Source: Deltaproteobacteria bacterium UBA1386 (GTDB lineage: Bacteria; Desulfobacterota; Syntrophorhabdia; Syntrophorhabdales; Syntrophorhabdaceae). Taken from it: DNA of 43,549 bases. The translations under genes were made by a program, and so were the position numbers. The stretch spans positions 1 through 43,549 of the forward strand of contig DBQU01000083.1 of NCBI GenBank assembly GCA_002305765.1, in the 5' to 3' direction. Under the pieces are notes generated by a model. It did no database searches, was not told the DNA's origin, and saw only the letters and a list, made by a program, of their open reading frames with translations. Shown piece after piece: positions 6,915 to 15,373 of the stretch. The first letter of the stretch is position 1. Each line of letters opens with the position of its first letter.

Positions 6915-7862
6915 GTGAGTGTGCGTTTCCCCGGTGAAAGGCGTGAATATGAGAAGGAAGACGAGAGACCTCAATTGAAGCCCCCTCTGCCCACCATCGA
7001 AGGCGTGGCGCCGAGCTGCCTCAGAATATCCTCAGTGGAGGACAGGAACATACTCGAGTATCTCGGGGAACGCTTCCCCAGAATAGACGCGAAGACCTGG
7101 ATCGAGCGGATGAGAAGGGGCAGGGTCGTCGACGAATCCGGCAATCCCTTGGGCCCGGAGAGTCGCGGCCGCCGTGGGAGCTACGTTTTCTACTACCGTG
7201 AACTGGAAGAGGAGGCCCCGATCCCCTTTGAGGAGAGGATCCTCTACCGGGACGAGCACATCCTGGCAGTCGACAAGCCTCATTTCCTTCCCGTGGTGCC
7301 CTCGGGCAGGTTTCTCCGGGAGACCCTCCTCGTCCGGCTGAAGAAGGACCTCTCTCTTGAGCACCTTGTCCCCATTCACCGTATCGACAGGGAAACGGCG
7401 GGGGTGGTCATATTCTCCCACGATCCCGCTACCAGGGGCAGGTACGCGTCGCTCTTCCAGGAGCAGAAGGTTGAAAAGGTCTACGAGGCGCTTGCGCCGA
7501 CCCTTCCGGGTATGAGCTTTCCTTTCGTTCATCGCAGCCGCCTCAAGGAGGGCAGGCCCTTCTTTCGGATGGAGGAGGTCGAGGGGCCGGCAAACTCGGA
7601 AACGCGCATCGAGGTCATTGAGATCAAGGGAGATATAGCCCTCTACCGTCTCATCCCGGCAACGGGCCGGAAACACCAGCTGCGGGTGCATATGGCCGCT
7701 CTCGGCATCCCGATCATCAACGACAGGTTCTATCCCGACGCGGGGCCCGCGGGAAACGATGACATCCTGCGGCCCCTCAAGCTGCTGGCCCGGTCCGTTT
7801 CCTTCCCTGACCCGTTGACGGGAAGGAACATGCGCTTTGAGAGCACGAGAGAGCTGTCGTGA
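6915..7862 (+). CDS. RluA-family 23S/tRNA pseudouridine synthase
   Basis: A 315-residue enzyme that isomerises uridine to pseudouridine in structured RNA. An S4-like N-terminal region (about 35-105) precedes the catalytic domain. The latter begins ILYRDEHILAVDKPHFLPV and carries the RluA signature HRIDRETAGVV with the catalytic Asp; GRKHQLRVHMAALGIPI is the conserved C-terminal block. The substrate position cannot be read from the sequence. The start is uncertain: GTG 6915 has no clear Shine-Dalgarno. A possible -10 TACAAT is at 6877-6882. The thioesterase follows after 18 nt and is likely cotranscribed. Confidence 0.9.
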   Translation: MSVRFPGERREYEKEDERPQLKPPLPTIEGVAPSCLRISSVEDRNILEYLGERFPRIDAKTWIERMRRGRVVDESGNPLGPESRGRRGSYVFYYRELEEEAPIPFEERILYRDEHILAVDKPHFLPVVPSGRFLRETLLVRLKKDLSLEHLVPIHRIDRETAGVVIFSHDPATRGRYASLFQEQKVEKVYEALAPTLPGMSFPFVHRSRLKEGRPFFRMEEVEGPANSETRIEVIEIKGDIALYRLIPATGRKHQLRVHMAALGIPIINDRFYPDAGPAGNDDILRPLKLLARSVSFPDPLTGRNMRFESTRELS

Positions 7863-7880
7863 CGCGGGAGGTGGCGAGCG

Positions 7881-8318
7881 ATGAAGGAGCATCTCGAGAT
7901 CGTACGAAGGCAGTTTGAGAAAGATGAATACGCGCGGTCCCTGGGCATCGTTCTCGATGACCTGACGGATACCACGATCCGGATGCACATGCCCCTTGAG
8001 CCCGGCATGATGAACTTCTATGGGCGGCCTCACGGGGCCGTCATCTACTCCCTCGCCGATGCTGCCTTTTCAGTCCTGGGGAACAACAGGAACACCATCT
8101 GCGTCGCCCTCGATTGTTCCATCACCTACCACGCAAGCCCCGACCCGAAGGCAATACTTGTCGTCGAGGGAGACACGCTCTCGCTGAACCGGCGGACGGC
8201 CGCTTACGTCTTCAACGTGTACTCAGATGACGGCGCTCTCCGCACTCTCATCGCAACCATGAAGAGCGTGTCCTACAGGACGGGACGGCCCATCGAACCC
8301 GGTATCCATCAGGAATAG
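7881..8318 (+). CDS. PaaI-type hotdog thioesterase
   Basis: A 145-residue single hotdog domain. It shows the long helix start EHLEIVRRQFEKDEYARSLG, then NFYGRPHGAVIYSLADAAF, the family block in which the turn after the first strand and the following helix build the active site, and SITYHASPDPKAILVVEGD for the later strands. Enzymes of this group hydrolyse acyl-CoA, often phenylacetyl- or hydroxybenzoyl-CoA, in aromatic degradation. The usual N/D-F-x-x-x-H-G is present as NFYGRPHG. Substrate cannot be fixed. ATG 7881 follows GGGAGG. Confidence 0.85.
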   Translation: MKEHLEIVRRQFEKDEYARSLGIVLDDLTDTTIRMHMPLEPGMMNFYGRPHGAVIYSLADAAFSVLGNNRNTICVALDCSITYHASPDPKAILVVEGDTLSLNRRTAAYVFNVYSDDGALRTLIATMKSVSYRTGRPIEPGIHQE

Positions 8319-8334
8319 GACCTCCCGGGAGGTC
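8319..8334. terminator. 16-bp perfect palindrome between convergent genes
   Basis: GACCTCCCGGGAGGTC runs from the base after the thioesterase stop into the RlpA stop codon region. It is perfectly self-complementary with no loop and no T-run. A bidirectional termination role is plausible only by position. Confidence 0.3.
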
Positions 8335-9073
8335 AGCCCTCCCTTTCCAGTTCTATCGTTTCGACCCGTACCCGTGCCAGCCCTTTGTTGTAGAACCCGA
8401 GTTTTTTCGCGGCGCCAGCGGACAGGTCAATGATCCTTTGTCCTGACGAGGGGTTGTTATCGCTCGGAAAGGGTCCCCTGTCGTTGACCCTCACGATGAC
8501 GGAACGGTTGTTCTCGAGGTTCGTGACCTTCACGTGGGTCGGGAGCGGCAGGTATTTGTGCGCCGCCGTCATTTGCTTCGGGTCGAACACCTCTCCGTTG
8601 GCGGTCATGCGCGAGGGATTGTGGCGCAGGGCCTCGTAGCCGTACCATGAGGCTATTCCCGTCTCATCGTAGGACTTCGCCTGTTCCACGGACATGGGAT
8701 AGTATCTTTTTCCCTTTACCGTATACGGCGCAGTCTTTACCCGGCCCTTGCGGATCGCCTCCCTGGGCGGCAGACCGTCGATGTCCTCGATGTCTTCGTT
8801 GGCGAAGGCCCAATCCAGCGGCGCTTTCGTGATCTTGAAGGTGTACTTTCCAATGGTGTAAACGATCTTCGTCGTGCCCGAGGTGAGCTCGTAGGCTCCC
8901 TTAACGGCATAATAGCCGCCCTTTATTGTCCCCTTGACGACGTAATAAGGCGCCTTGACTACCGAACAAGCGGCAAGGAAAAGAAAAGCCGGAACGACCC
9001 ATAGGACATGAAACCTGCGCAGTTGCCCAACTTTGTAGCGGAAAACCCCGCCTGTCCGGGTTGTCGAGGCCAT
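8333..9073 (-). CDS. rlpA: RlpA-like septal/peptidoglycan lytic lipoprotein
   Basis: A 246-residue lipoprotein from ATG 9073; the longer upstream frame is not supported. The lipobox FLFLAACSVV follows an N-terminal membrane segment. Residues about 45-75 carry a repeated YYVVKGTIKG / YYAVKGAYEL motif of unknown role. From about 140 the double-psi beta-barrel of RlpA begins with TGIASWYG and continues RMTANGEVFDP, MTAAHKYLPLPTHVKVTN, VIVRVNDRGPF and RIIDLS. RlpA cleaves denuded glycan strands at the septum or binds them (family knowledge). There is no SPOR domain. The Shine-Dalgarno for ATG 9073 is weak, so the exact start is uncertain. Confidence 0.85.
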   Translation of the reverse strand: MASTTRTGGVFRYKVGQLRRFHVLWVVPAFLFLAACSVVKAPYYVVKGTIKGGYYAVKGAYELTSGTTKIVYTIGKYTFKITKAPLDWAFANEDIEDIDGLPPREAIRKGRVKTAPYTVKGKRYYPMSVEQAKSYDETGIASWYGYEALRHNPSRMTANGEVFDPKQMTAAHKYLPLPTHVKVTNLENNRSVIVRVNDRGPFPSDNNPSSGQRIIDLSAGAAKKLGFYNKGLARVRVETIELEREG

Positions 9074-9407
9074 ACTGATAAAGAGCCTAGCATATTCGGT
9101 CGAAGAATAGTACACGCACCGGATGAAAAAGAATGCAGGCAGATCAAGGCGTCGCGGGGAGTGAAAGGGATAATATTGACGGATTCCGACGTGTAGGTTA
9201 AATAATTGTGTCCGGGGCTGCCGGAATCCTCTCCGGCCCAGACCGTCTTGTTCGCATGTTATGTTCCTTTCTGCCCGCGACCCTGTGGTCGTCTGGCCGC
9301 ATCGATCGGCGCCCCGTTGAGGTCTTGACGCTCTACCGATATAGATTCCCCTTGATCGAAGCATTGAGACGGCGATCAGGAGACACGCCGCGAGAAGGAG
9401 CCGAGCA
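9074..9407. other. 334-nt intergenic region between divergent genes
   Basis: This region separates RlpA (minus) from the modular secreted protein (plus). I see no convincing gene, tRNA or long hairpin. The last 20 nt hold the AAGGAG site for the ATG at 9408. Promoters for both genes should lie here but I cannot point to strong -35/-10 pairs. Confidence 0.5.
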
Positions 9408-12065
9408 ATGAATAGCCGCCACAGAAGGAACGCCGCGAAGACTCTGAGATATTTCATCGCCTTCACCATCTGCATCACATTTCTAATCCTGATCATACCG
9501 GGATTGTCCCGCGCCGAAAGACCCTTGCCGAGCGATACCCGCAAGGACCACGGGTATCCGGCGCCGGATACACAGGGTACGAAGAACTCGGTTCCGACCG
9601 TCGACGATTGGAAGAAGTTCGGAGAGCAACTCCGGTCAAGAGCGCCGGCGGACGAGCTTCAGAAGGCGCGCTTTGTTGCTGCCGAGGTGGCAAAGGAGCT
9701 GGACAGAAAGGGTATCACCGTCAACACGTCTCTTATTGGCCGAATCGGAGCGTCGCTGAAATACGGCAACAGCGAAGCGGCCACGTGCGGCTATCTCAAC
9801 GACGCCGTCACGGCAAGCCTGAAGGGGGCTGGGTTCGATGCCGGCCAGATACATTCCGTTGTGGGATACAAGGACGGCTGGCAGGCGTTGAACCGGGGTT
9901 ACATCTTCGACGTCAACATCAACCATGTCGCGCCTGTTGTCGTTATCGACGGCGCACCATACTCCTTCGACCTCTGGGCGCATGGAGGTTCCGAGGGAAG
10001 TTTCAAGGATTTCGGCAACAGCGCGTGGAACGGCATAAAGACGGAAAGCTGGGGAGAGCTGATGCGCAAGCATCAGGGCTATAACGCCTTTTCTTCCGAT
10101 GAGGGGATCACAAAGAAAGACCTCGCGGAGGCAAACGAGGAGCTTGTAGAAAAGACGAAGGCCAATCTGAAGGCGATGAGGATCGAGGTCAGGGACAGCT
10201 ACGGCAAACCCGTGAGCGGCGCGCGGGTGACGTTGACACATGAGACGAGGTACAGCGGGACGACCGGGATGGATGGTTCCGTCACGGCAAAGGGGGTCAA
10301 GCCGGCAAAATACGCGGTCCGGGTGACGGCGGAAGGGTACCTGACCTTTTCGGACACCGCGGAACTCGCGCCGATGAGGGACGACAGGTACTCCGTGACA
10401 CTGGAGCCGATCCTGAGCAGCGTCGTCGCCACGGTGAGGTCGGGTTCCATACCTGTTGTGGACGCGAAGGTCCGCATGTCGTCCCGGTCCCCCGAGACTA
10501 CGGGCGAAGCGGGCGATGCCCTCTTCGAGAAGGTCCCCCCGGGGACATACACCCTCACCGCCGAGGCCGAGGGGTTCGCGGAGGAGACACGGAAGATCAC
10601 GGTGAAACCAAAGGACGAGAAGAGCGCCGCGACACCGGTCCCGTGCAATTTCAATCTCAAGCCGCGGATCACGGTCAGGGTCAAGGGGGCAGGACAGGCC
10701 TTCACCGGCGATGTCGTCGAGCTCGAGGCCGAGGTGGAGGCCACGGAGTCCATCAAGCCCGCCCTCAAGTACGCGTGGCGCCTTGTCGGCGATAACACGG
10801 TGCTTGCCTCCACCGCCAAATTCAAACGGACCATGGTCCATCCGGGTACCTACGTGGTGAGCATCGTCGTCTACGTGCACCGCCCTGGCGTGGGGAATAT
10901 GCTTGTCGGAGAGGCCGTCCACAAGATCGTCGCCGAAGCGCGGAGGATCACCGTGAGCCTGAGCGGCCCCGGGGAGAGCAAGGTGGGCGACGATGTGATG
11001 TTGAGGGCGCAGATAAAACAACTCAGCGACAGCGACAAGGAGGCGACGTACACCTTCGGCTGGTCGGTGAACGGTATGAAGTTCGGAGGCAACGGTGAAA
11101 CGCAGTCTCTGAAGGTGACACAGGCCGGCCGGAACACCGTCCGCGCCGTCGTCTGGCAGGCGGTCGGCGGCAAGTGGGTGAGGGCGGGGGACGCGTCCCA
11201 TGCATTCGTCGCAGCCGGTCCGGACCCCGCAAAAGGGTCTGTCTCCGTCAGTGGGCCGTCGTCCGTTGAAGTGGGAGACAGGATCGATCTCAATGCCAGC
11301 GTCGGTGACACGAACGTGCCGGCATCGGCGCTCTACTACAGCTGGGTGGTCAACGGCAGAAGATACAACTACAGGGAATCCATCGCCCTGCCGGCAAGCG
11401 CTCCCGGCACGTATAACGTGACCGCGGAGCTGTGGATGAAGTACCAGCCGAAACCGGTCAAGCTGGCCCAGGCCTTCCACACCGTAACGATAGTGAAGAA
11501 GGGGGAGAAGCCCGACCCCCTCGGTGATCTAATGGCGGCGATCCTTGGCGGAAGCGACAAACCCGGCACATCGACCGGCGCCTCCCCGACGAAGCCGGAC
11601 ACGAAGGTCCCCGTGGGCAGGGCGTACACGGCGGCGAAGCTTCCCGCAAATCAGTTTTCGCTCAGCGGGACGTGGAACGCCGTCGATTCCAAGGGCAGGT
11701 TCAATGGAAAGATGAGCCTGAGCCAGTCCGGCTCCAGCGTCAGCGGCACCATGCAGACACCCGGGGGCGGGATCCCGGTTTCCGGCTCGATATCGGGCAG
11801 CACCGTTTCCGTCATTCTCACATTCGGCAGCCCGGCGATCATAAACCAGTACCTCCAGGACATGAGAGTATCGCAGGCGGTGGGCTCCATCACGGCCAAG
11901 GCCACCTTCACCATCGGCTCGAACAACAATGAGCTTCAGGGTACCCTGTACCCTTTCCATGTTCAATGGAACGACGACGGCAAGACGGTGATCGTGAAGC
12001 GAAAGTGGCAGGGAGGCGAAACGCACCCGGGGAATCCCCCGCGCTCCTTCACTCTGAGACGATAG
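9408..12065 (+). CDS. large modular secreted protein: transglutaminase-like region, Ig/PKD repeats, lipocalin-like end
   Basis: An 885-residue protein with a signal anchor (residues 15-36). Residues about 70-240 hold a globular part in which Cys127 (ATCGYLND), His173 (NINHVAPVVVIDG) and Asp188 (YSFDLWAHGG) have the order and the His-Asp spacing of a transglutaminase-like Cys-His-Asp triad. Two carboxypeptidase-regulatory-type beta domains follow (from MRIEVRDSYGKPVSGARV and LSSVVATVRSGSIPVVDAKV), then three PKD/Ig-like repeats of about 95 residues (starting ITVRVKGAGQ, ITVSLSGPGE, VSVSGPSSVE). The C-terminus has a lipocalin-like strand pattern (SLSGTWNAVDSKGRFNG, SLSQSGSSVSGTM). Secretion to the surface or periplasm is inferred. 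Start ATG 9408 has AAGGAG. I do not know a named family for the whole architecture. Confidence 0.8.
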   Translation: MNSRHRRNAAKTLRYFIAFTICITFLILIIPGLSRAERPLPSDTRKDHGYPAPDTQGTKNSVPTVDDWKKFGEQLRSRAPADELQKARFVAAEVAKELDRKGITVNTSLIGRIGASLKYGNSEAATCGYLNDAVTASLKGAGFDAGQIHSVVGYKDGWQALNRGYIFDVNINHVAPVVVIDGAPYSFDLWAHGGSEGSFKDFGNSAWNGIKTESWGELMRKHQGYNAFSSDEGITKKDLAEANEELVEKTKANLKAMRIEVRDSYGKPVSGARVTLTHETRYSGTTGMDGSVTAKGVKPAKYAVRVTAEGYLTFSDTAELAPMRDDRYSVTLEPILSSVVATVRSGSIPVVDAKVRMSSRSPETTGEAGDALFEKVPPGTYTLTAEAEGFAEETRKITVKPKDEKSAATPVPCNFNLKPRITVRVKGAGQAFTGDVVELEAEVEATESIKPALKYAWRLVGDNTVLASTAKFKRTMVHPGTYVVSIVVYVHRPGVGNMLVGEAVHKIVAEARRITVSLSGPGESKVGDDVMLRAQIKQLSDSDKEATYTFGWSVNGMKFGGNGETQSLKVTQAGRNTVRAVVWQAVGGKWVRAGDASHAFVAAGPDPAKGSVSVSGPSSVEVGDRIDLNASVGDTNVPASALYYSWVVNGRRYNYRESIALPASAPGTYNVTAELWMKYQPKPVKLAQAFHTVTIVKKGEKPDPLGDLMAAILGGSDKPGTSTGASPTKPDTKVPVGRAYTAAKLPANQFSLSGTWNAVDSKGRFNGKMSLSQSGSSVSGTMQTPGGGIPVSGSISGSTVSVILTFGSPAIINQYLQDMRVSQAVGSITAKATFTIGSNNNELQGTLYPFHVQWNDDGKTVIVKRKWQGGETHPGNPPRSFTLRR

Positions 12066-12225
12066 CGTACCGGGAGAGAGCCGCACCTCCTGGAAGTCCC
12101 ATGCCGGGGACCGGTGGTTCGTTCCGCCGGCTTCCACGGCTCCCGGTCTGGCGCCGGCCGGGAATCTGTCGTTCTCGATGCTATATATCCTGTATGAACA
12201 ATAAGAGGACATCGGGGCTTGTCCC

Positions 12226-13398
12226 GTGAACCCGACGGACCTACTCGCGCAGTCAGCGAAGCTTGTGATACAGGTCGAGGAACAGGCGGCCGCCGTTGTC
12301 ACCGCCATCGCCTTCTTCATGGGGAGCATGCGGACGATCGTCACCCTTTACAGGAAAGGCTACGAGAACATTATCCCCTATCTCAAGGACCAGACCGGCA
12401 GATTCATGATCATCTGCGCGCTCTGCACACCCCTTCCATTCCTGGGCGGAACCGACGGCAAGGCCGGTACATTCATCGGAACATTCCCTCGGATGGTCAT
12501 ATCTGCCGGATTCGCGCAGGCGGGCAACGAGAAGGTGTTTGACAACCTCAAGGCCGTGAAGGCGAAGTTGGGAAAGGAGATGGGTTCCGGGGAGCTTTCG
12601 GAAAAGCTGACAAATATCAAGGAGGCCTCTCCCCTTACTGGTGTGAAGATCAAGTGGGTGGATGCCATAAAGGTGCGGCTGGCACAGCTCATCTTTCTTC
12701 TGCCCCTCATCCCTCCCTCATCCTGTCTTGCCCTTTTCCATCCTGCCCTGGGCGCGTTCATGATGATGATAAGCTATGTGGCATCGGAATACATGGCAGT
12801 CATCACCTGCGGCATCGGGGTGAACGTGGATACCTCAAGCATGGTGTTCGTTCTTGAGACCGTCCGTGAGTTGGTGCTGAGCCACATGGGGGCCATCACG
12901 GGGTTTCTCTTTCACACTCTCCTCGTGTTCACCTTCACGGGGGTCATCATTGCCGCCGCCGTAAGGGCTGCCGTATTCTGCGTCACCTTTCCGTATTCCA
13001 TCATCACCATGGCCTTCGACTCCCGGCGTGAAGTGTTCTTTCAGGGCATCGTCAGGGCCTTCGCCATCGCGTTGACCCCCGTCGTGGCGGTCAACGTCCT
13101 CAACGTCCTCGCCATGGCCTACGATCTTTTCATGAGCGGGGGCCTCGCGGGCGGGATGATCGAGGCCTATCTGTTCAGCAACATCGATTCGCTCGTGGAT
13201 TCCGGTGTTTTTCCGGTCGCGGGAGAGATGTACGGGTTTGTGTTCCGGCTTTTCATCGCGACCGTCCTGGCGCCTTCGGTGTTGAGCATCCCGGCCATCG
13301 TGTTCCTCATCGGGAGCTACCGCGTCGCCTCCGAGGCCATAGGTGCGGGATTGAGCTATTCCGGCGGTATGGGCAGGGGCGGCGGAGGGGGTGAGTGA
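12226..13398 (+). CDS. polytopic membrane protein, VirB6/TrbL-like
   Basis: A 390-residue protein with about six to eight membrane segments (e.g. AIAFFMGSMRTIVTL, QLIFLLPLIPPSSCLALF, ITGFLFHTLLVFTFTGVI, APSVLSIPAIVFLIGSY). A soluble loop of about 60 residues (ANEKVFDNLKAVKAKLG type) lies after the first segments, and it ends in a Gly-rich tail SGGMGRGGGGGE. This layout, with the Gly-rich end, resembles VirB6/TrbL/TraG-type inner-membrane proteins of type IV secretion, but no other secretion gene is in the window. GTG 12226 overlaps the stop of an 11-codon frame beginning at 12194. The 160 nt before it contain nothing else I can name. Function unknown. Confidence 0.6.
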   Translation: MNPTDLLAQSAKLVIQVEEQAAAVVTAIAFFMGSMRTIVTLYRKGYENIIPYLKDQTGRFMIICALCTPLPFLGGTDGKAGTFIGTFPRMVISAGFAQAGNEKVFDNLKAVKAKLGKEMGSGELSEKLTNIKEASPLTGVKIKWVDAIKVRLAQLIFLLPLIPPSSCLALFHPALGAFMMMISYVASEYMAVITCGIGVNVDTSSMVFVLETVRELVLSHMGAITGFLFHTLLVFTFTGVIIAAAVRAAVFCVTFPYSIITMAFDSRREVFFQGIVRAFAIALTPVVAVNVLNVLAMAYDLFMSGGLAGGMIEAYLFSNIDSLVDSGVFPVAGEMYGFVFRLFIATVLAPSVLSIPAIVFLIGSYRVASEAIGAGLSYSGGMGRGGGGGE

Positions 13399-13447
13399 GG
13401 ACGCGGAGATTCGCATCTCTTCGATTGCGGGCGACTATGGACCTCGT

Positions 13448-14080
13448 CTATTTCGCTGTGTCCCGAAGGGGTTTCAGAAAGAGGAGCAATGGGGTTAAAA
13501 TGAAGGCGTAGTTGCTCCATCCGGGGTGGTAGAAGGATAGGGCCATGGCCAGGACTGCGACGGAACACGCGAGGAGCGATCGCGCCATACCCCGGGCTAC
13601 GACCTTTCTGTCTATGTTGTCGTCCACGAGCCTCGTCCTGTGGGTCGCGTAGAACCAGCTCAAAAGAAAGAGAAGCCCGAGGATAAAGAGATTCACGTCA
13701 AAGACGAGATTCGTGATGTGGAGGTGACTGTGGGCCGCCATCCAGGCGGCAGTGAAGGGCACCATGACAACGAACATCAGGATCGCTATCTGTATCCAGA
13801 GAAAACGGCGGTCCGTCCTCTTTATGTGGTGGAACTGTTGATGATGAGTGATCCACAGAATTGCCAGCAGGGCGAAGGTGAGGACGTAACGGTCAAACTT
13901 CGCAATCTCTTTCAGGAATACACGGACCACCTCCACTTCATCCGGAGACCCCGCGCTGGGAAATGTGAAGGTCATGACGAGGAGCGTCATTGAGAAGGCA
14001 AAGATGCAGTCCGACAGACTCTCGATGCGATGAGTCGTCATGAAGAACCGTTCGCCTGAAGGGGGCGGTGCCGTGCCCAT
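13448..14080 (-). CDS. TMEM175-family potassium channel (DUF1211)
   Basis: A 210-residue six-helix membrane protein of the bacterial TMEM175 family. The first helix carries RIESLSDCIFAFSMTLLV, the equivalent of the RxxxFSD selectivity-filter motif (here L replaces F). The second and third helices have LAILWITHHQQFHHIKRTD and FVVMVPFTAAWMAAHS. Bacterial homologues form tetrameric potassium-leak channels (family knowledge). Two starts are possible, ATG 14080 and ATG 14041; the second begins just before the motif, but neither has a strong Shine-Dalgarno. It is convergent with the membrane protein at 12226-13398. Confidence 0.85.
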   Translation of the reverse strand: MGTAPPPSGERFFMTTHRIESLSDCIFAFSMTLLVMTFTFPSAGSPDEVEVVRVFLKEIAKFDRYVLTFALLAILWITHHQQFHHIKRTDRRFLWIQIAILMFVVMVPFTAAWMAAHSHLHITNLVFDVNLFILGLLFLLSWFYATHRTRLVDDNIDRKVVARGMARSLLACSVAVLAMALSFYHPGWSNYAFILTPLLLFLKPLRDTAK

Positions 14081-14205
14081 ATACGTATCGCTTATATCAC
14101 TTCGGCCAAGACGGTGTCAATGAATGAATGACAAGGGATGACGGGCATACAGGCAAGAGAACGGGATTTCACTCCAGGGGATTAAGACCATGACGGACCG
14201 GACAG

Positions 14206-14234
14206 TTGTGCGTATCGCTTCGACTTGATATAAT
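14206..14234 (+). promoter_or_regulatory. sigma-70-type promoter
   Basis: TTGTGC (14206-14211), a 17-bp spacer and a perfect TATAAT (14229-14234) precede the small Cys-rich gene by 34 nt. This is the best housekeeping promoter match in the window. Confidence 0.7.
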
Positions 14235-14268
14235 TCCCTCTGCAACAATGATGGAGAAGGAGGAAGCC

Positions 14269-14580
14269 ATGAGAGCCGTTCGTTATTGCCTTGCCATTCT
14301 CGTATGTTCGCTGCCCATCCTGATCGTGCCCTGTCACGCGGCCGGCCAGGCCTCGGTGCAGCAGACGATGAAGAAGTACAATTGTGGCAAAGACCGCGGC
14401 GGCACCATCTTCTGCCAGAGGATCGCGCCTGCGGGACGCTTCTCCGGGCAGGAGGGGATTTACACCGAAAAGTCGGAAGGCAAGGTCTGCAAATGGAAGT
14501 GCAGGACGGAAAAGGGCATCGAGACATGCCAGGCGAGCGGCACGGAGTGTACCGGCAAAGTGCCGCCGCACTGGAGATAG
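14269..14580 (+). CDS. small exported Cys-rich protein
   Basis: A 103-residue protein from ATG 14269 (GAAGGAGG just upstream) with a signal peptide ending PCHAAG. The mature part has six Cys in NCGKDRGGTIFC, VCKWKCRTEKG and ETCQASGTEC, enough for three disulfides. No known family is recognised. It lies under its own strong promoter and is flanked by genes on the opposite strand, so it is monocistronic. A binding or inhibitor role would be only a guess. Confidence 0.65.
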   Translation: MRAVRYCLAILVCSLPILIVPCHAAGQASVQQTMKKYNCGKDRGGTIFCQRIAPAGRFSGQEGIYTEKSEGKVCKWKCRTEKGIETCQASGTECTGKVPPHWR

Positions 14581-14687
14581 AGACGCCGCTGTCGCGGGAC
14601 AGGAATGAGCCTGCCGGTCGCGGGAACCCCCCCGGCTTTGTCCTGTTCCTTTTCCCCTGCACGTGTACCGCAGAATGTTGCCTGATG

Positions 14688-15158
14688 CTAGTTGCAGTTC
14701 AGCGTAAAGTTGGCCTTCTTGGATTCCTTCGGATCCGGCGAGATGATCCTGATCGCCTGCCACCCCGAGGTGGAAAAACCGGGGCCTCCAATATGCCAGG
14801 TGTTGGAGACCGTCTGGGCGCCCTGTTTCGTGAAGGTCACCGTCTGCTCCGGCCCGGTAACGCCGTCGCTCCGGACAAAGACATACTTCACCGTGACCGG
14901 TTTTGAAGCACTGATCATGCCCGCGGCGGCTATATGCCCTTTGAATGTGATGACGGTGGGACATGCGCCCGAGTAGGTTTCAGGCTGGGCCTTCATCATC
15001 GTTACCCCTATCTTCGGGATGGGAACGACCTTTCCCGCTTTTTCGACTGCCGCCGGCACCTGCTTTTCCGGCAGTTGCACCGCATTAAGAGCAGTTCCGC
15101 ACGCTGTGACGAGAAACATGGATGCAAGAATGACGAAGAATACCTGTCTCGAAGACAT
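14688..15158 (-). CDS. lipoprotein with an Ig-like beta domain
   Basis: A 156-residue lipoprotein. ATG 15158 has GGGAGG upstream and opens MSSRQVFFVILASMFLVTAC, a signal peptide with a lipobox before Cys20. The longer frame begun upstream lacks a ribosome site. The mature part has a linker and a beta domain with GACPTVITFKGHIAAAG, KPVTVKYVFVRSDGVTG and WHIGGPGFSTSGWQAIRI, ending in a Cys (NCN) that could pair with the first GAC Cys. The pattern suits an immunoglobulin-like extracellular domain. Function is unknown. Confidence 0.65.
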   Translation of the reverse strand: MSSRQVFFVILASMFLVTACGTALNAVQLPEKQVPAAVEKAGKVVPIPKIGVTMMKAQPETYSGACPTVITFKGHIAAAGMISASKPVTVKYVFVRSDGVTGPEQTVTFTKQGAQTVSNTWHIGGPGFSTSGWQAIRIISPDPKESKKANFTLNCN

Positions 15159-15245
15159 AGAGCCCTCCCTGGCTGTTTTTTTGTTCCAAGTTTCCTTGAC
15201 GATGTCCCTATTGTAATTTCCGTCGCGGGAAAATGTCAAATGAAA

Positions 15246-15354
15246 CGCCTACGGGCACGCGAGGAAAGGCCTCTGACGGGAACCCCGGACATTTCCGTAA
15301 CGCATAAGATGGAACGGTCTTGCCCTTCCCCGTATGCCCGTTTGCCCGTAGGCG
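15246..15354. repeat. 12-bp inverted repeat 85 nt apart
   Basis: CGCCTACGGGCA (15246-15257) and TGCCCGTAGGCG (15343-15354) are perfectly complementary. The 85 nt between them code for nothing I recognise; a shorter direct TGCCCGT repeat adjoins the right arm. This lies between the lipoprotein gene and the end of the menaquinone operon. Confidence 0.5.
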
Positions 15355-15373
15355 CGCAGCGCCGACCCGTGCG

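Noticed and set aside
9074..9544. N-terminal extension of RlpA to a 403-residue protein
   Set aside because: It would place 150 unrelated residues before the lipobox, and overlaps the divergent gene.
9636..11480. 614-codon open frame on the minus strand
   Set aside because: It is antisense to the modular secreted protein, has low-complexity composition without domain or ribosome site, and reflects GC-rich codon bias.
15311..15324. Sigma-54-like TGGAAC...TTGC
   Set aside because: Only 9 nt lie between GG and GC, where 10 are needed.
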